Below, piece by piece: positions 1-8,849 of a DNA stretch of 14,383 bases. The translations under genes and the position numbers were made by a program. The notes under the pieces were generated by a model. It was given only the letters and a program-made list of their open reading frames with translations. It ran no database searches and had not been told where the DNA came from. The stretch covers positions 1-14,383 of the forward strand of contig JAJZJJ010000022.1 in the NCBI GenBank assembly GCA_021810175.1, written 5' to 3'. Each line of letters starts with the position of its first letter. Within the stretch, counting starts at the first letter, position 1. Origin of the DNA: Acidobacteriota bacterium. Lineage in GTDB: Bacteria; Acidobacteriota; Terriglobia; Terriglobales; Acidobacteriaceae.

Positions 1-816
1 GCCGGCTTTGATGACGAGAATGGGCTTGCTCATGGCCACTTCGCGCGCCGCGGAGAGGAAGCTGTGCGCGTCGCCGATGGATTCCATGTAGATGGCGATG
101 GAGTCGGTGTGCGGGTCTCGGCCGTAGTGGTCGATGAGGTCGCCCCAGCTGACGTCCAGCATGGAGCCGACGGAGACGAAGCCGCTGAGGCCCATGCGTT
201 CGCGAATGCACCAGTCGAGCACGGCGGTGCCCAGAGCGCCGCTCTGGCTGATGAAGGCGAGGCGTCCGGCCGGGACCATGGAGGTGGCGAAATTCGCATT
301 GAGGCCGCCCACCGGGTTCATGACGCCGAGGCAGTTGGGCCCGATGATGCGCATTTTGCCGCGGGCAATTTCGCCGACCTGCTTTTCGAGCGCCTTGCCG
401 GTCTCGCCGGCTTCCTTGAAGCCCGCCGAAATAACGATGGCGGAAGGAACACCCGCATCCACCGCTTCCTGGATGATGGCCGGGACCGTGGCGGCGGGGG
501 TGGTGACGACGATCAGGTCAGGCACGCCAGGCAGTTTGCTGATGCTGGGGAACGCCGGCAGGTCCAGCAACTTGGGGCGCTTCGGGTTGACCGGCCACAC
601 CGGGCCGCCGAAGGGGCTGGCGATGAGGTTGCTGAGAACACTGTGGCCCACGCTACCCACGCGCTCGGAAGCGCCGATGACGGCCACAGCGTTGGGCGTG
701 AAGATGGTGGCCAGCGGACTGCGGCCAATGCTGACGAGGTCGTGCGCGGGGTCGATGATGACGGGTTCCGTTGCGGACTTTGCGGCTTCAGGTGCGTTCA
801 GTACAGAGGATGGCAT
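1..816 (-). CDS. CoA-binding / acyl-CoA (acetate) ligase family protein, N-terminal part, runs off the window
   Basis: The 272 visible codons encode the N-terminal half of an NDP-forming acyl-CoA synthetase-type protein. A CoA-binding Rossmann domain starts near residue 35 with [13 protein letters not shown]. It is followed by a succinyl-CoA-ligase-like domain with [12 protein letters not shown], the FISQSGALG motif and the stretch [19 protein letters not shown]. The wording of this last part resembles long proteins in which CoA ligase, ATP-grasp and GNAT acetyltransferase domains are joined. Those downstream domains would lie beyond position 1 and cannot be seen. The start is supported by an AGGAGA ribosome site about 8 bases upstream. 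The gene begins only 25 bases after the cydB stop, so it is probably co-transcribed with cydAB. The exact acyl substrate, and whether it also acetylates proteins, are unknown. Confidence 0.85.
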   Translation of the reverse strand, partial: MPSSVLNAPEAAKSATEPVIIDPAHDLVSIGRSPLATIFTPNAVAVIGASERVGSVGHSVLSNLIASPFGGPVWPVNPKRPKLLDLPAFPSISKLPGVPDLIVVTTPAATVPAIIQEAVDAGVPSAIVISAGFKEAGETGKALEKQVGEIARGKMRIIGPNCLGVMNPVGGLNANFATSMVPAGRLAFISQSGALGTAVLDWCIRERMGLSGFVSVGSMLDVSWGDLIDHYGRDPHTDSIAIYMESIGDAHSFLSAAREVAMSKPILVIKAG

Positions 817-841
817 CGAGCGAATCTCCTATTTGTCCCGT

Positions 842-1885
842 TCAGTGTCCGTAGCCGCCTTCCGCGCTCACTTTGCCGCGGAAGAGGGTATAGGACGTGA
901 TGAAGTAGGCCAGAGCCAGAACCAGGCCGATGGACCACCAGACGAGTCCGACATGAAGCGAATGAGGGCCCGCAATCGCGCTGGCAATGGTGATGTCTCG
1001 GGCCGGATCGGTGGAAGACGGCAGAAGCACGGGATAGAGCCCGGCCGCGGCGCCGACCAGCATGAAGACCAGATAAAAACACGAGGACAGGAACGCCGCC
1101 AGCGGCCTGCGCTGCCGGGTAAAGCTGAGCATGCCCGCCAGGGAGGCCACCACCAGGAGGGGGACGGCGAACAGAATTGGATAAGCCCGGTAGTTGGCGA
1201 GCAGCGAGGGCCGGACCGCGAGGGTGGCGGGAAGGCTGATCAGGGTGACGAGCAGCAGGGCGATCCACAAGACAGAGGCAACGCGCCGGGCACGATTTTC
1301 CAGTTCCCCGGGAGCCTTGAGCGTCACCCAGAGAGCTCCGTGCGTGGCGAGAGCCACGAGCGCGACGACTCCGCCGATGACCGTGTACCAGTCCAGGATG
1401 CCGGGCTGCGGCCCCACGCGCCAGTTGGTCCACAGCGGCAGGAAGAAGTAGCCGTTCGCGCCGAGGGGCACGCCGCGAATCACGTTGGCGAGAGCCGCTC
1501 CGAAGAAGATGGCCAGCAGCGAGCTTGCGAGGAAGAACAGGCCGTCGAAGAAGGTGCGCCAGGTGTCCGAGTCGATGTGCATGCGCAGCTCGATGCTGGC
1601 ACCGCGCATTATTAGCAGCCACAGGACGATCATGAGGGGCAGATAGAAGCCACTGAACGAGGAGGCATAGAGCAGGGGGAAGGCAAAGTAGAGTGTGCCC
1701 CCACCGGCAAGCAGCCATACCTCGTTACCGTCCCATACGGGGCCGATGGAGCGGATCAGCATGCGGCGATCGGCTTCCGCACGGCCGAGGCACAGCGAAA
1801 GGATGCCGACGCCCAGATCGAAGCCGTCCAGCACGACATAGGCGGCGATCATCACCGCGACAATCCAGAACCAGATGAATCCCAT
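842..1885 (-). CDS. cydB: Cytochrome bd quinol oxidase subunit II
   Basis: This 347-residue membrane protein is CydB, the partner of CydA in the cytochrome bd quinol:O2 oxidoreductase of the inner membrane. It opens with the family signature YVVLDGFDLGVG (about residues 16-27), followed by GPVWDGNEVWLL (about 49-59). Several hydrophobic helices run through the chain, including LYFAFPLLYASSFSGFYLPL and a C-terminal helix near IGLVLALAYFITSYTLF. Its length is slightly below the E. coli protein. An AGGAGAG ribosome site lies about 7 bases before the ATG, and the cydA stop is only 15 bases upstream, so the two genes form a tight pair. No CydX-like small protein is apparent in the 25-base gap downstream. 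The call is firm. Confidence 0.96.
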   Translation of the reverse strand: MGFIWFWIVAVMIAAYVVLDGFDLGVGILSLCLGRAEADRRMLIRSIGPVWDGNEVWLLAGGGTLYFAFPLLYASSFSGFYLPLMIVLWLLIMRGASIELRMHIDSDTWRTFFDGLFFLASSLLAIFFGAALANVIRGVPLGANGYFFLPLWTNWRVGPQPGILDWYTVIGGVVALVALATHGALWVTLKAPGELENRARRVASVLWIALLLVTLISLPATLAVRPSLLANYRAYPILFAVPLLVVASLAGMLSFTRQRRPLAAFLSSCFYLVFMLVGAAAGLYPVLLPSSTDPARDITIASAIAGPHSLHVGLVWWSIGLVLALAYFITSYTLFRGKVSAEGGYGH

Positions 1886-1900
1886 GATTTCTCTCCTCTC

Positions 1901-3262
<1,362 letters not shown>

Positions 3263-3271
3263 ACCAGTTCC

Positions 3272-3277
3272 AGGGTA
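3272..3277 (-). promoter_or_regulatory. Possible -10 element of the cydAB promoter
   Basis: The minus strand reads TACCCT, which keeps the T-A...T positions of a -10 box but little else. If used, transcription would start near 3265. The CRP-like site at 3299-3314 would then be centred exactly at -41.5, and the mRNA would have a leader of only about three bases before the cydA ATG. This is inferred from spacing alone. Confidence 0.3.
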
Positions 3278-3298
3278 ACCAGGCCCGGCCAGAGCCTC

Positions 3299-3314
3299 AG
3301 TGACCATTGTCACA
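3299..3314. promoter_or_regulatory. CRP/FNR-family operator-like palindrome upstream of cydA
   Basis: The sequence AGTGACCATTGTCACA is an inverted repeat of the form AGTGA-N6-TCACA, matching 9 of the 10 conserved bases of the E. coli CRP site (TGTGA-N6-TCACA). Its centre is 44 bases upstream of the chosen cydA ATG. The two palindromes before the decahaem cytochrome gene have the same AGTGA-N6-TCAC core. No regulator gene is in the window. Confidence 0.6.
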
Positions 3315-3435
3315 AGCCCCGGCGGGGCCGAACGGAGCAGTGAGCGAAGCGGCAATCCCACGGCTGAATCGCCGCCTTTCCGATTGCTCTGTTGAGGGTG
3401 CAGATCGCTGCGGACGCCCAGGCGATTGAGGATGT

Positions 3436-3460
3436 GTGGGTTCGCCGACGGCGAACCCAC
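3436..3460. terminator. Perfect 11-bp hairpin between the cytochrome b gene and cydA
   Basis: GTGGGTTCGCC and GGCGAACCCAC pair perfectly around a 3-base loop. The hairpin begins 85 bases after the stop of the cytochrome b gene and lies upstream of the CRP-like site of cydA, a natural place to end the multihaem transcript. No T-run follows on either strand, so it is not a textbook intrinsic terminator and may act as an mRNA end stabiliser or attenuator. The rest of the 282-base gap shows no gene. Confidence 0.4.
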
Positions 3461-3544
3461 TGGTTGCATCTACGCCTCAGAATCTGGCCAAAGAAGATCA
3501 GCTACAGCTCGTCTTTGGTTTTGTGTCAGGAACGCTCCAGCACC

Positions 3545-4414
3545 TTATTCGACAAAATAGGCGCTGAGCGCCAGGATCAGCAGGACGATTCCGATGGTGA
3601 TTGCGGTGAACCCGACGACGCGGCTGAAATTGATCAGCCACTTTTGCGGTGGATCTGTGACCCGCGCCGCATCGCTGCCGTTCTCCATCATGCGCTGATA
3701 TTCCTTCGGCCTGCGCTTTTTGAATTCCTCCTCGCTTTCGCGGCCGGTGAAGATGACCATGTCCATGGGGAAGCTGTCGGGGCGCAGATGGGTATTGACG
3801 AAATGAATGGCGAAGATGAAGAGGATGGCCAGCAGGCCCTCTTCGCTGTGAATGATGAGGACGGCGTTGAGCGCCCATCCGGGCAGGAAGCGGGCGAAGA
3901 ACGGGGCGAACCACATGGCGTAGCCGGAGAAGCCGATGACAACCATGCCCCAGAAGACCGCCCAGTAGTCGAATTTTTCCCAGTAGGAATAGCGCTCGAA
4001 CTGCGGTCTGGGTCCCAGCCCGAGGAACCAGCGAAAGTGCGCGAAGAGATCCTTCACATCGTTCCAGCCGGCGACCATGGAGGTCGGGCCCCAGAAGATT
4101 CCCTTTTCCCGCTTGAAGATGCCGCGCGCCAGGACATCGCGCACGTGGATAAGGAACGCCAGCGTAAGGATCAGGGCGCAGAGTTTGTGGAAGAAGAGGA
4201 TGGCGCCGAATCCGCCAACTTGCCGCGCCGCCCGGATGGCCCAGATGGAGCCGCTGAAGCGCATCACGAGGCCGGTGGCCGCCAGCACCAGGAACGTGGT
4301 GAACAGGACAGCGTGCAGGTACCTCTGCGGTAAGGTGAAGCGAAGGAACCAGCGTTCCTGCCTCTGCGGAACGGGCTCGGCGGCCGGGGCGGCGGTTTCT
4401 GTCAACTCAGGCAT
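3545..4414 (-). CDS. Membrane cytochrome b (FdnI/HydC-like), separate subunit partner of the 11-haem cytochrome
   Basis: This 289-residue protein is a di-haem-type cytochrome b of the inner membrane that would exchange electrons between quinones and its cytochrome c partner. Hydrophobic helices lie near residues 34-51, 72-92, 149-168, 186-205 and an extra C-terminal one at 262-287. Candidate haem ligands include His34, His76, His90, His189 and His204. The region LPQRYLHAVLFTTFLVLAATG and the later RYSYWEKFDYWAVFWG match the cytochrome b half of the fused protein at 6155-8299. It lacks the first helix of that half, which sits instead on the end of the 11-haem protein. The ATG at 4414 is chosen because GAAGGAGGG precedes it, and it overlaps the upstream stop by 8 bases, so translation is probably coupled. 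ATGs at 4429 and 4438 are in frame but poorer. Confidence 0.85.
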   Translation of the reverse strand: MPELTETAAPAAEPVPQRQERWFLRFTLPQRYLHAVLFTTFLVLAATGLVMRFSGSIWAIRAARQVGGFGAILFFHKLCALILTLAFLIHVRDVLARGIFKREKGIFWGPTSMVAGWNDVKDLFAHFRWFLGLGPRPQFERYSYWEKFDYWAVFWGMVVIGFSGYAMWFAPFFARFLPGWALNAVLIIHSEEGLLAILFIFAIHFVNTHLRPDSFPMDMVIFTGRESEEEFKKRRPKEYQRMMENGSDAARVTDPPQKWLINFSRVVGFTAITIGIVLLILALSAYFVE

Positions 4415-5600
4415 TCTTCCCTCCTTCATCCGGTCCATTTGCGTTGCGCGCCAGGTGCGACCGAATCAGCCAGAGCACGGTATGGATCACAAAGAATGTG
4501 AGGACGCTGGCCAGCAGCAGGTTCATGAAGAGCCGGATGTAATAAAGCGCGGGATTCTGCCTGCGATCCCGCGGATTGGCGTGCGGCTGATACTGAACGA
4601 AGCTGGCGTTGGCGCCGGCGTGGCATTTGCCGCAGGTCGTCACCAGGTTGGCCGTGTTGATCATGGAACGCGGGTTGGAAGCGGGCAGGATGTCATGCGC
4701 TCCGTGGCAGTCCCAGCAGCGCGCCGTCTGCACGTAGCCGCCGAGCAGACCGAGCTGGGAATGGAAGGTATCGCGATAGGTCGAAAGCTTGTCGCGATGG
4801 CACGAGCCGCAGACCGGCGTGGACTGCATGCGGAATTCAGAGGAGGTGGGCTCGAGGATGGCGTGCGCGGTGTGGCAGTCGGTGCAGACCGGAGCATGGG
4901 TGTTGCCGGCAGTAACGGCCGTGCCGTGAATGCCGGCCTCATACTGCACCTCGATGCCCTTGTGACATTTTCCGCAGGTGTTGGGTATGTTGGTCCGGTA
5001 GGTGGAGCTTTTGGGATTGGTATGGCTGAGGATGCCATGCGAACCATGGCAACTGGTGCAGTTAGCCGCGACCAGCAGGCCTTCTTTGCTCACCGCGAAA
5101 CCATGAATGGAATCCATGTAGAGCGCGTATACATTGGGGAGACCATACTTCTTCGCCAGCACCGGATTGCCGTGGCACGATCCGCAGGTCTTCGGGATAT
5201 TCAGCGGATAGACGGGCGAGCGGGGATCGGTGACGGGCACGATATGGTGCGGGTTGCCGTGGCAACTGAGGCAGGGCTGCGCGCTCGCCTTCGCATGGAC
5301 GCTGTCGGCGAGGGTCGATGCCTGATCGGCATGGCAGGTGGAGCAGTTGACGGCCGCGGCGTCAGCGGGATGCGGGTAGCCCTTGACGTGAGTGTGGCAA
5401 TCGGTGCACTTCAGGCTGCCATGCACGCTCGAGTGGAATTGACTTCCGCTGATGGAAATACTTTTCCCCGACGCGTCCGTCATGCCGGGAGTTCCGTGAC
5501 AGGAGAGGCAGTCCGTCTGGGCGCGCAGTGGCAGCGCCGCGGCCATCAGGAGAAGCGCTGCCACGCAGGGTACCAGCGCGATGGAGGAAACGGTCTTCAT
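4407..5600 (-). CDS. 11-haem c-type cytochrome with C-terminal membrane anchor
   Basis: The protein has 397 residues. A signal peptide (MKTVSSIALV...LPLRAQ) is followed by eleven CxxCH motifs at 31, 65, 86, 110, 139, 181, 209, 239, 264, 295 and 323, then a membrane helix at about 356-381 containing His373. Hence it faces the periplasm and is anchored in the inner membrane. Haems 4-11 form four two-haem repeats starting at 110, 181, 239 and 295, most of them with the pattern CxxCHGxHxI...P.S....N...TCGxCH. The spacing parallels repeats in the 13-haem fusion, so the two are paralogues. The ATG at 5600 has GGAG about 6 bases upstream and gives a clean signal peptide; an in-frame ATG at 5660 would add 20 non-hydrophobic residues. 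With the next gene it resembles the split cytochrome c/cytochrome b pairs (CbcAB type) of metal reducers. The direction of electron flow is not shown. Confidence 0.87.
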   Translation of the reverse strand: MKTVSSIALVPCVAALLLMAAALPLRAQTDCLSCHGTPGMTDASGKSISISGSQFHSSVHGSLKCTDCHTHVKGYPHPADAAAVNCSTCHADQASTLADSVHAKASAQPCLSCHGNPHHIVPVTDPRSPVYPLNIPKTCGSCHGNPVLAKKYGLPNVYALYMDSIHGFAVSKEGLLVAANCTSCHGSHGILSHTNPKSSTYRTNIPNTCGKCHKGIEVQYEAGIHGTAVTAGNTHAPVCTDCHTAHAILEPTSSEFRMQSTPVCGSCHRDKLSTYRDTFHSQLGLLGGYVQTARCWDCHGAHDILPASNPRSMINTANLVTTCGKCHAGANASFVQYQPHANPRDRRQNPALYYIRLFMNLLLASVLTFFVIHTVLWLIRSHLARNANGPDEGGKNA

Positions 5601-5611
5601 TTCAGCTCCGT

Positions 5612-5634
5612 GGGCCCGGCCGCTGGCCGAGCCC
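5612..5634. other. GC-rich hairpin just upstream of the 11-haem cytochrome gene
   Basis: GGGCCCGGCC and GGCCGAGCCC can form a 10-bp stem (one G-U pair in the minus-strand RNA) with a 3-base loop. It sits directly before the ribosome site of the 11-haem cytochrome gene and lacks a T-run. It could reduce translation or protect a processed mRNA end. Confidence 0.4.
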
Positions 5635-5700
5635 GGTGACGCAAGTGCAGAAAAGTACACCGCGCGGCCGGACTCGGAGCGGCTTTCGTTCTTCTTTCTG

Positions 5701-6021
5701 TTACTTCTGAAGCGTGCGGATGTAGGAGACTACTTCCTTGATTTGCATGGCGCTCAGTTTGCCCTTATAGGCCGGCATTCTGCCCATGCCATTCTCTGTG
5801 ATCGCGATGTACTGTGCTTCGGTCTTCTTGCGGGCCGCGGGCGATTTGAAGGACGGAATCTTCATCATCTTGCCCATGGGCGTGGCAGCCGTACCATCGG
5901 GACCGTGGCACATCTGGCATTTCTCTTTGTAAACAGCAGCGCCGGCGCTCTGCGCGATGGCAGGGGCCGCAATGGAGGCGGACAGCAGAATCATGACTGC
6001 CGCTCGGATGCAGTTCTTCAT
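5701..6021 (-). CDS. Small monohaem class I cytochrome c (periplasmic), copy 2
   Basis: The protein has 106 residues with a signal peptide ending at about AIAQS (residue 24) and one haem motif, CQMCH, at 35-39. The probable axial Met is Met82 in GRMPAY, as in small His/Met cytochromes c. It is likely a soluble periplasmic electron shuttle. About 43 of 75 mature-region residues are identical to the cytochrome at 8467-8787, so the two are paralogues. Each precedes a multihaem c plus cytochrome b unit. The start has AAGGAG 8 bases upstream. The native redox partner is unknown; the neighbouring multihaem proteins are the obvious candidates. Confidence 0.93.
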   Translation of the reverse strand: MKNCIRAAVMILLSASIAAPAIAQSAGAAVYKEKCQMCHGPDGTAATPMGKMMKIPSFKSPAARKKTEAQYIAITENGMGRMPAYKGKLSAMQIKEVVSYIRTLQK

Positions 6022-6050
6022 GGGTGTTGCTCCTTCGTGGGGCGTTCGGT

Positions 6051-6079
6051 CCCAGGTATGTTTCCAGATAAAACCTGGG
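6051..6079. other. Inverted repeat between the 13-haem fusion and the downstream monohaem cytochrome
   Basis: CCCAGGT and ACCTGGG form a perfect 7-bp stem with a 15-base loop in the 133-base gap between the two genes, about 30 bases upstream of the next ATG. There is no T-run. It may be a processing or attenuation element, and it is weaker than the other hairpins in this island. Confidence 0.3.
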
Positions 6080-6154
6080 GAAAGCCCGGGTCAGTGATGG
6101 GCGGCACAACCGCATGTGACGCGCACCAAATGGGTTGGTGACAGCCCGGCCGGC

Positions 6155-8299
6155 TCACTTCGGGACCTCACCGGCCGTACCTTCGTCGGGAGGGTGGCCG
6201 GCGTCTGCGGAGTCCGGAGGGTCTTCACCGTCTTCTCGAATTTCATGCTCGGGGGCGCGTCCGGTGAGGAACGTCCACTTGAGCGGATAGATATCGGGAT
6301 CGAAGATGACCGCGTAGAGATGCCAGATGACGATGGCCAGCGTCGCGAGGATGGCCTCGTAGAAATGGATAGCGGTGCTGATGGCCAGAATGGTCATGGA
6401 GTGCGGCACGTGGGCCAGGATCCAGTCATTCAGCCAGAGCGCGATTCCGGTGATCGCCATGACGGCGGTTCCCCAGACCAGCGCCCAGTACTCCGCTTTC
6501 TCCACATAATTAAAGCGGCGATACCGCGGCAGGCGATCGCGGCGGCCGAGGTTGTACTGGACGGTCTGGATCGCTTCGTGAGCATCGCGCAGATCGGGGA
6601 CCATTTCGCGCAGCCAGCGGCGGCCTCGGCGTTTGAGGGTGACGTAAACGATGTGATAGACGGAGGCGCCGATCAGCACGACGCCGGCGATGCGATGCAG
6701 CCAGCCGCGCACCGGATAGTGGTGTTCCCAGCGCACCATGGGCTCAACCCAGAAGGCGTGCGGGAATTTGAGGGCGAAGCCGGTAATTACGAGGACGATG
6801 AAACTGCCCAGCAGCAGCATGTGCTGCATGCGCTCGTTTCTGGTCATGCGCAGCTGTCCGGGCCTGCTGCGATATGCCGCCAGCGACTGGCGCGCCTTGT
6901 GCCGCAGGTCGATGAGGTTGTGCGTCAGCATCAGGCCGAGGGTGAGGGGAATCACGATGAAGTAGAAGATTTTGACGAAGTCGAGGAGCATCCCGCCGCG
7001 GGTTCGGGAGGAAAGGGAATGGACGGGGCCGATGGCGAAGCGGCGTCCGGCATCGGCATGGCACTGGCCGCAGGTTTTGCTCAGGTTGCCGCGATTGACG
7101 GTGGAGCGGGGATCGCTTGACGGATAGATATTGTGGACGCCGTGGCAGCTGGCGCAGTTGGCAACGGTTTCGCGCCCCTCGTGAGAGGCGAGACCGTGGT
7201 AGCTGTCCTCGTAGGTGGGCACGCGGTCGACGGGCAGGTTGAAACCGGCCATGAGCTGCGCGTTGGCATGGCAGCGCGAGCACGCCTCCTGGGAGATATT
7301 GGCCATGTAGACCGGGGACCCGGGATCGCCGGGAGCGAGGATCCTGTGTTCTCTGTGGCAGTCGGTGCAGGTGGCTGCCTGCAGAACGCCCCGGGCGACT
7401 GCCTGGCCATGGATGCTCTGCTGGTATGTGTGGTAGATAGCCTCATGGCATTTGCCGCAGGTCGCCGCAACGTTCTGCTTCCATATTTTGGAATGCGGGT
7501 TCGAGGGGGGCAGGATGTCGTGATTGCCATGACAGTCGCCGCATGATGCGGCGCTGAGGTTTCCGCTCAGGATCGCGCGGCCGTGAACGCCCTGGCGATA
7601 GGCCTCCACCGGACGGACTTCCGTAAACATGTACTTTGCCGCGAGCTTTGGATTGGAATGGCAGGACCCGCAGGTCGCGGGCAAATTCTGTTTGTTCACC
7701 GGCGAATGGGGATCGCTGGCGGGCAACACCGCGTGCGCGGAGCCATGGCAACTCTGGCAGGTGGGGACATCGCCGTTGCCATGATCGTGCGCGCGGCCAT
7801 GGATTCCGGCCTGGTATTGCTTCACTTCGGTAGCGTGACAAGTGGCACAGAACTGCGGACTGGCCACCGCGCTGCTGACATTGCCCGTGCCGTGACAGGT
7901 GATGCAGGTGGCGGAGCTCTGCGGATTGCCCAGAGCGGCATGGGCGCCGGTGGCCAGCCGCTTCGCGGCATCCGCGTGGCAATCGACGCAGGATGCGGAA
8001 GCTGTTTTGGCGTTGTGAGTTGCCGCAGCGGCGCCGGCATGACAATCGAGGCATGCAAAGGCGGCGTGTGGCCCCTTCATGTGGATGGAGGGATTGATGG
8101 CAATGCTCTTGCCTTTGGAGTTGCTCAGTCCCGTGGACAGGCCGTGACACGCCAGACATTCGGAATTCTTTTGCGCGACGGCCAGAGGCGCGAGCCAGGC
8201 GGCCAGCAGCATGACGCATACGCATCCGGGCAGGCATCTCGCGGAAAGACCGGCGTGGCGATGCTTCTGCGCCGGCAGTTGGCGCGCGTGGGTCCCCAT
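6155..8299 (-). CDS. 13-haem cytochrome c fused to a membrane cytochrome b (CbcL-like architecture)
   Basis: The 714-residue protein has a signal or anchor segment (about residues 24-42), thirteen CxxCH motifs (48, 83, 104, 132, 151, 181, 210, 253, 281, 311, 340, 382, 410) and a C-terminal cytochrome b half with hydrophobic helices near 441-460, 493-510, 536-555, 604-622 and 637-665. His460, His493, His535, His550, His645 and His660 are candidate haem b ligands. Such a layout is known in CbcL of Geobacter, an inner-membrane quinol-to-periplasm oxidoreductase for extracellular respiration, but CbcL has nine haems c. Four two-haem repeats start at 181, 253, 311 and 382. Haems 4 and 5 are extra compared with the 11-haem paralogue. 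The last 30 or so residues are acidic and proline-rich. The start has a modest GAAGG site. Reverse flow into the quinone pool is equally possible. Confidence 0.88.
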   Translation of the reverse strand: MGTHARQLPAQKHRHAGLSARCLPGCVCVMLLAAWLAPLAVAQKNSECLACHGLSTGLSNSKGKSIAINPSIHMKGPHAAFACLDCHAGAAAATHNAKTASASCVDCHADAAKRLATGAHAALGNPQSSATCITCHGTGNVSSAVASPQFCATCHATEVKQYQAGIHGRAHDHGNGDVPTCQSCHGSAHAVLPASDPHSPVNKQNLPATCGSCHSNPKLAAKYMFTEVRPVEAYRQGVHGRAILSGNLSAASCGDCHGNHDILPPSNPHSKIWKQNVAATCGKCHEAIYHTYQQSIHGQAVARGVLQAATCTDCHREHRILAPGDPGSPVYMANISQEACSRCHANAQLMAGFNLPVDRVPTYEDSYHGLASHEGRETVANCASCHGVHNIYPSSDPRSTVNRGNLSKTCGQCHADAGRRFAIGPVHSLSSRTRGGMLLDFVKIFYFIVIPLTLGLMLTHNLIDLRHKARQSLAAYRSRPGQLRMTRNERMQHMLLLGSFIVLVITGFALKFPHAFWVEPMVRWEHHYPVRGWLHRIAGVVLIGASVYHIVYVTLKRRGRRWLREMVPDLRDAHEAIQTVQYNLGRRDRLPRYRRFNYVEKAEYWALVWGTAVMAITGIALWLNDWILAHVPHSMTILAISTAIHFYEAILATLAIVIWHLYAVIFDPDIYPLKWTFLTGRAPEHEIREDGEDPPDSADAGHPPDEGTAGEVPK

Positions 8300-8360
8300 T
8301 GTTGGCCTTCTTCCCTGCCCCGGTGCAGGATCTTGAGTCCCGCTGCGGAGTCGCCGGATC

Positions 8361-8382
8361 GACGGCGCTTACTCGCGCCGTC
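8361..8382. other. Perfect 8-bp hairpin upstream of the 13-haem fusion gene
   Basis: GACGGCGC and GCGCCGTC pair around a 6-base loop, in the 167-base gap between the first monohaem cytochrome and the 13-haem fusion, 61 bases before the ATG. No T-run follows on the minus strand. I see no gene or promoter of good quality in the rest of the gap. Confidence 0.35.
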
Positions 8383-8466
8383 TTGCGGCTGTGTCAGGTA
8401 TGCAATGCATGTCGCGCAGGCTGGTTCGCTCGTCCCGCGACCAGACTGCGCGGCTAACCGTCTTCC

Positions 8467-8787
8467 CTACTTCTGCAGCCTGCGGATGTGCGCCACGACG
8501 GCCCTGATCTGCGCATCGGTGAGTTTGCCCGCGTAGGCCGGCATTCTGCCCACACCCTCTTTGGTCTGCTTAAACAGGGTGGCGTCGCTCGCCTTGATAT
8601 CTTCGGGCGACTTCAGGGAGCGGATTTTCATATTGCGGCCCATGGGCGTGTTGGCGGAGCCATCCACACCGTGGCACATAGCGCATTTCGACTTGTAGAT
8701 GGCTTCGCCCGACTGCTGCGCAAGGGCCGGGACGGCCAGCGAGAGGCCCAGCAGAGTCATCCCCGCAATCTTCAGATTCTGGTTCAT
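8467..8787 (-). CDS. Small monohaem class I cytochrome c (periplasmic), copy 1
   Basis: The protein has 106 residues with a signal peptide ending near ALAQQ (residue 24-25). The haem motif is CAMCH at 35-39 and the probable axial Met is Met82 in GRMPAY. It has the same length and motif positions as the cytochrome at 5701-6021, so the pair arose by duplication. It is likely a soluble electron shuttle between the inner-membrane multihaem proteins and the outer-membrane conduit encoded just upstream. AAGGAG lies 6-7 bases before the ATG. A strong hairpin separates it from the barrel gene. Confidence 0.93.
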   Translation of the reverse strand: MNQNLKIAGMTLLGLSLAVPALAQQSGEAIYKSKCAMCHGVDGSANTPMGRNMKIRSLKSPEDIKASDATLFKQTKEGVGRMPAYAGKLTDAQIRAVVAHIRRLQK

Positions 8788-8803
8788 CTTCTGCTCCTTA
8801 CTG

Positions 8804-8832
8804 CGACGGCCGGGGACAGACCCCGGCCATCG
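8804..8832. other. Strong 12-bp hairpin between the barrel gene and the first monohaem cytochrome
   Basis: CGACGGCCGGGG and CCCCGGCCATCG form a 12-bp stem (one G-U pair in the minus-strand RNA) with a 5-base loop. It starts 17 bases after the barrel stop and ends just before the AAGGAG of the next gene. Without a T-run, it fits an mRNA stabiliser or processing site that lets the small cytochrome be made at a different level than the barrel. Confidence 0.5.
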
Positions 8833-8849
8833 GCTGATGTGGATTTACC

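Noticed and set aside
64..900. Long open frame on the plus strand opposite the CoA ligase gene
   Set aside because: It is antisense to a clear conserved gene, and its translation is rich in Arg, Gly, Asp and Ala without any domain. Such frames are common opposite GC-rich genes.
3263..3469. Upstream extension of cydA to 3469
   Set aside because: The added 69 residues are not hydrophobic or conserved, span the hairpin and the CRP-like site, and CydA proteins normally begin at the motif near 3262.
6116..7120. 334-codon plus-strand frame opposite the 13-haem fusion
   Set aside because: It is a shadow of the real gene on the other strand; no family similarity and a low-complexity composition. 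The same applies to the long plus-strand frames at 1940-3343, 4077-5639, 7583-8536, 9462-10508 and 11514-12491.
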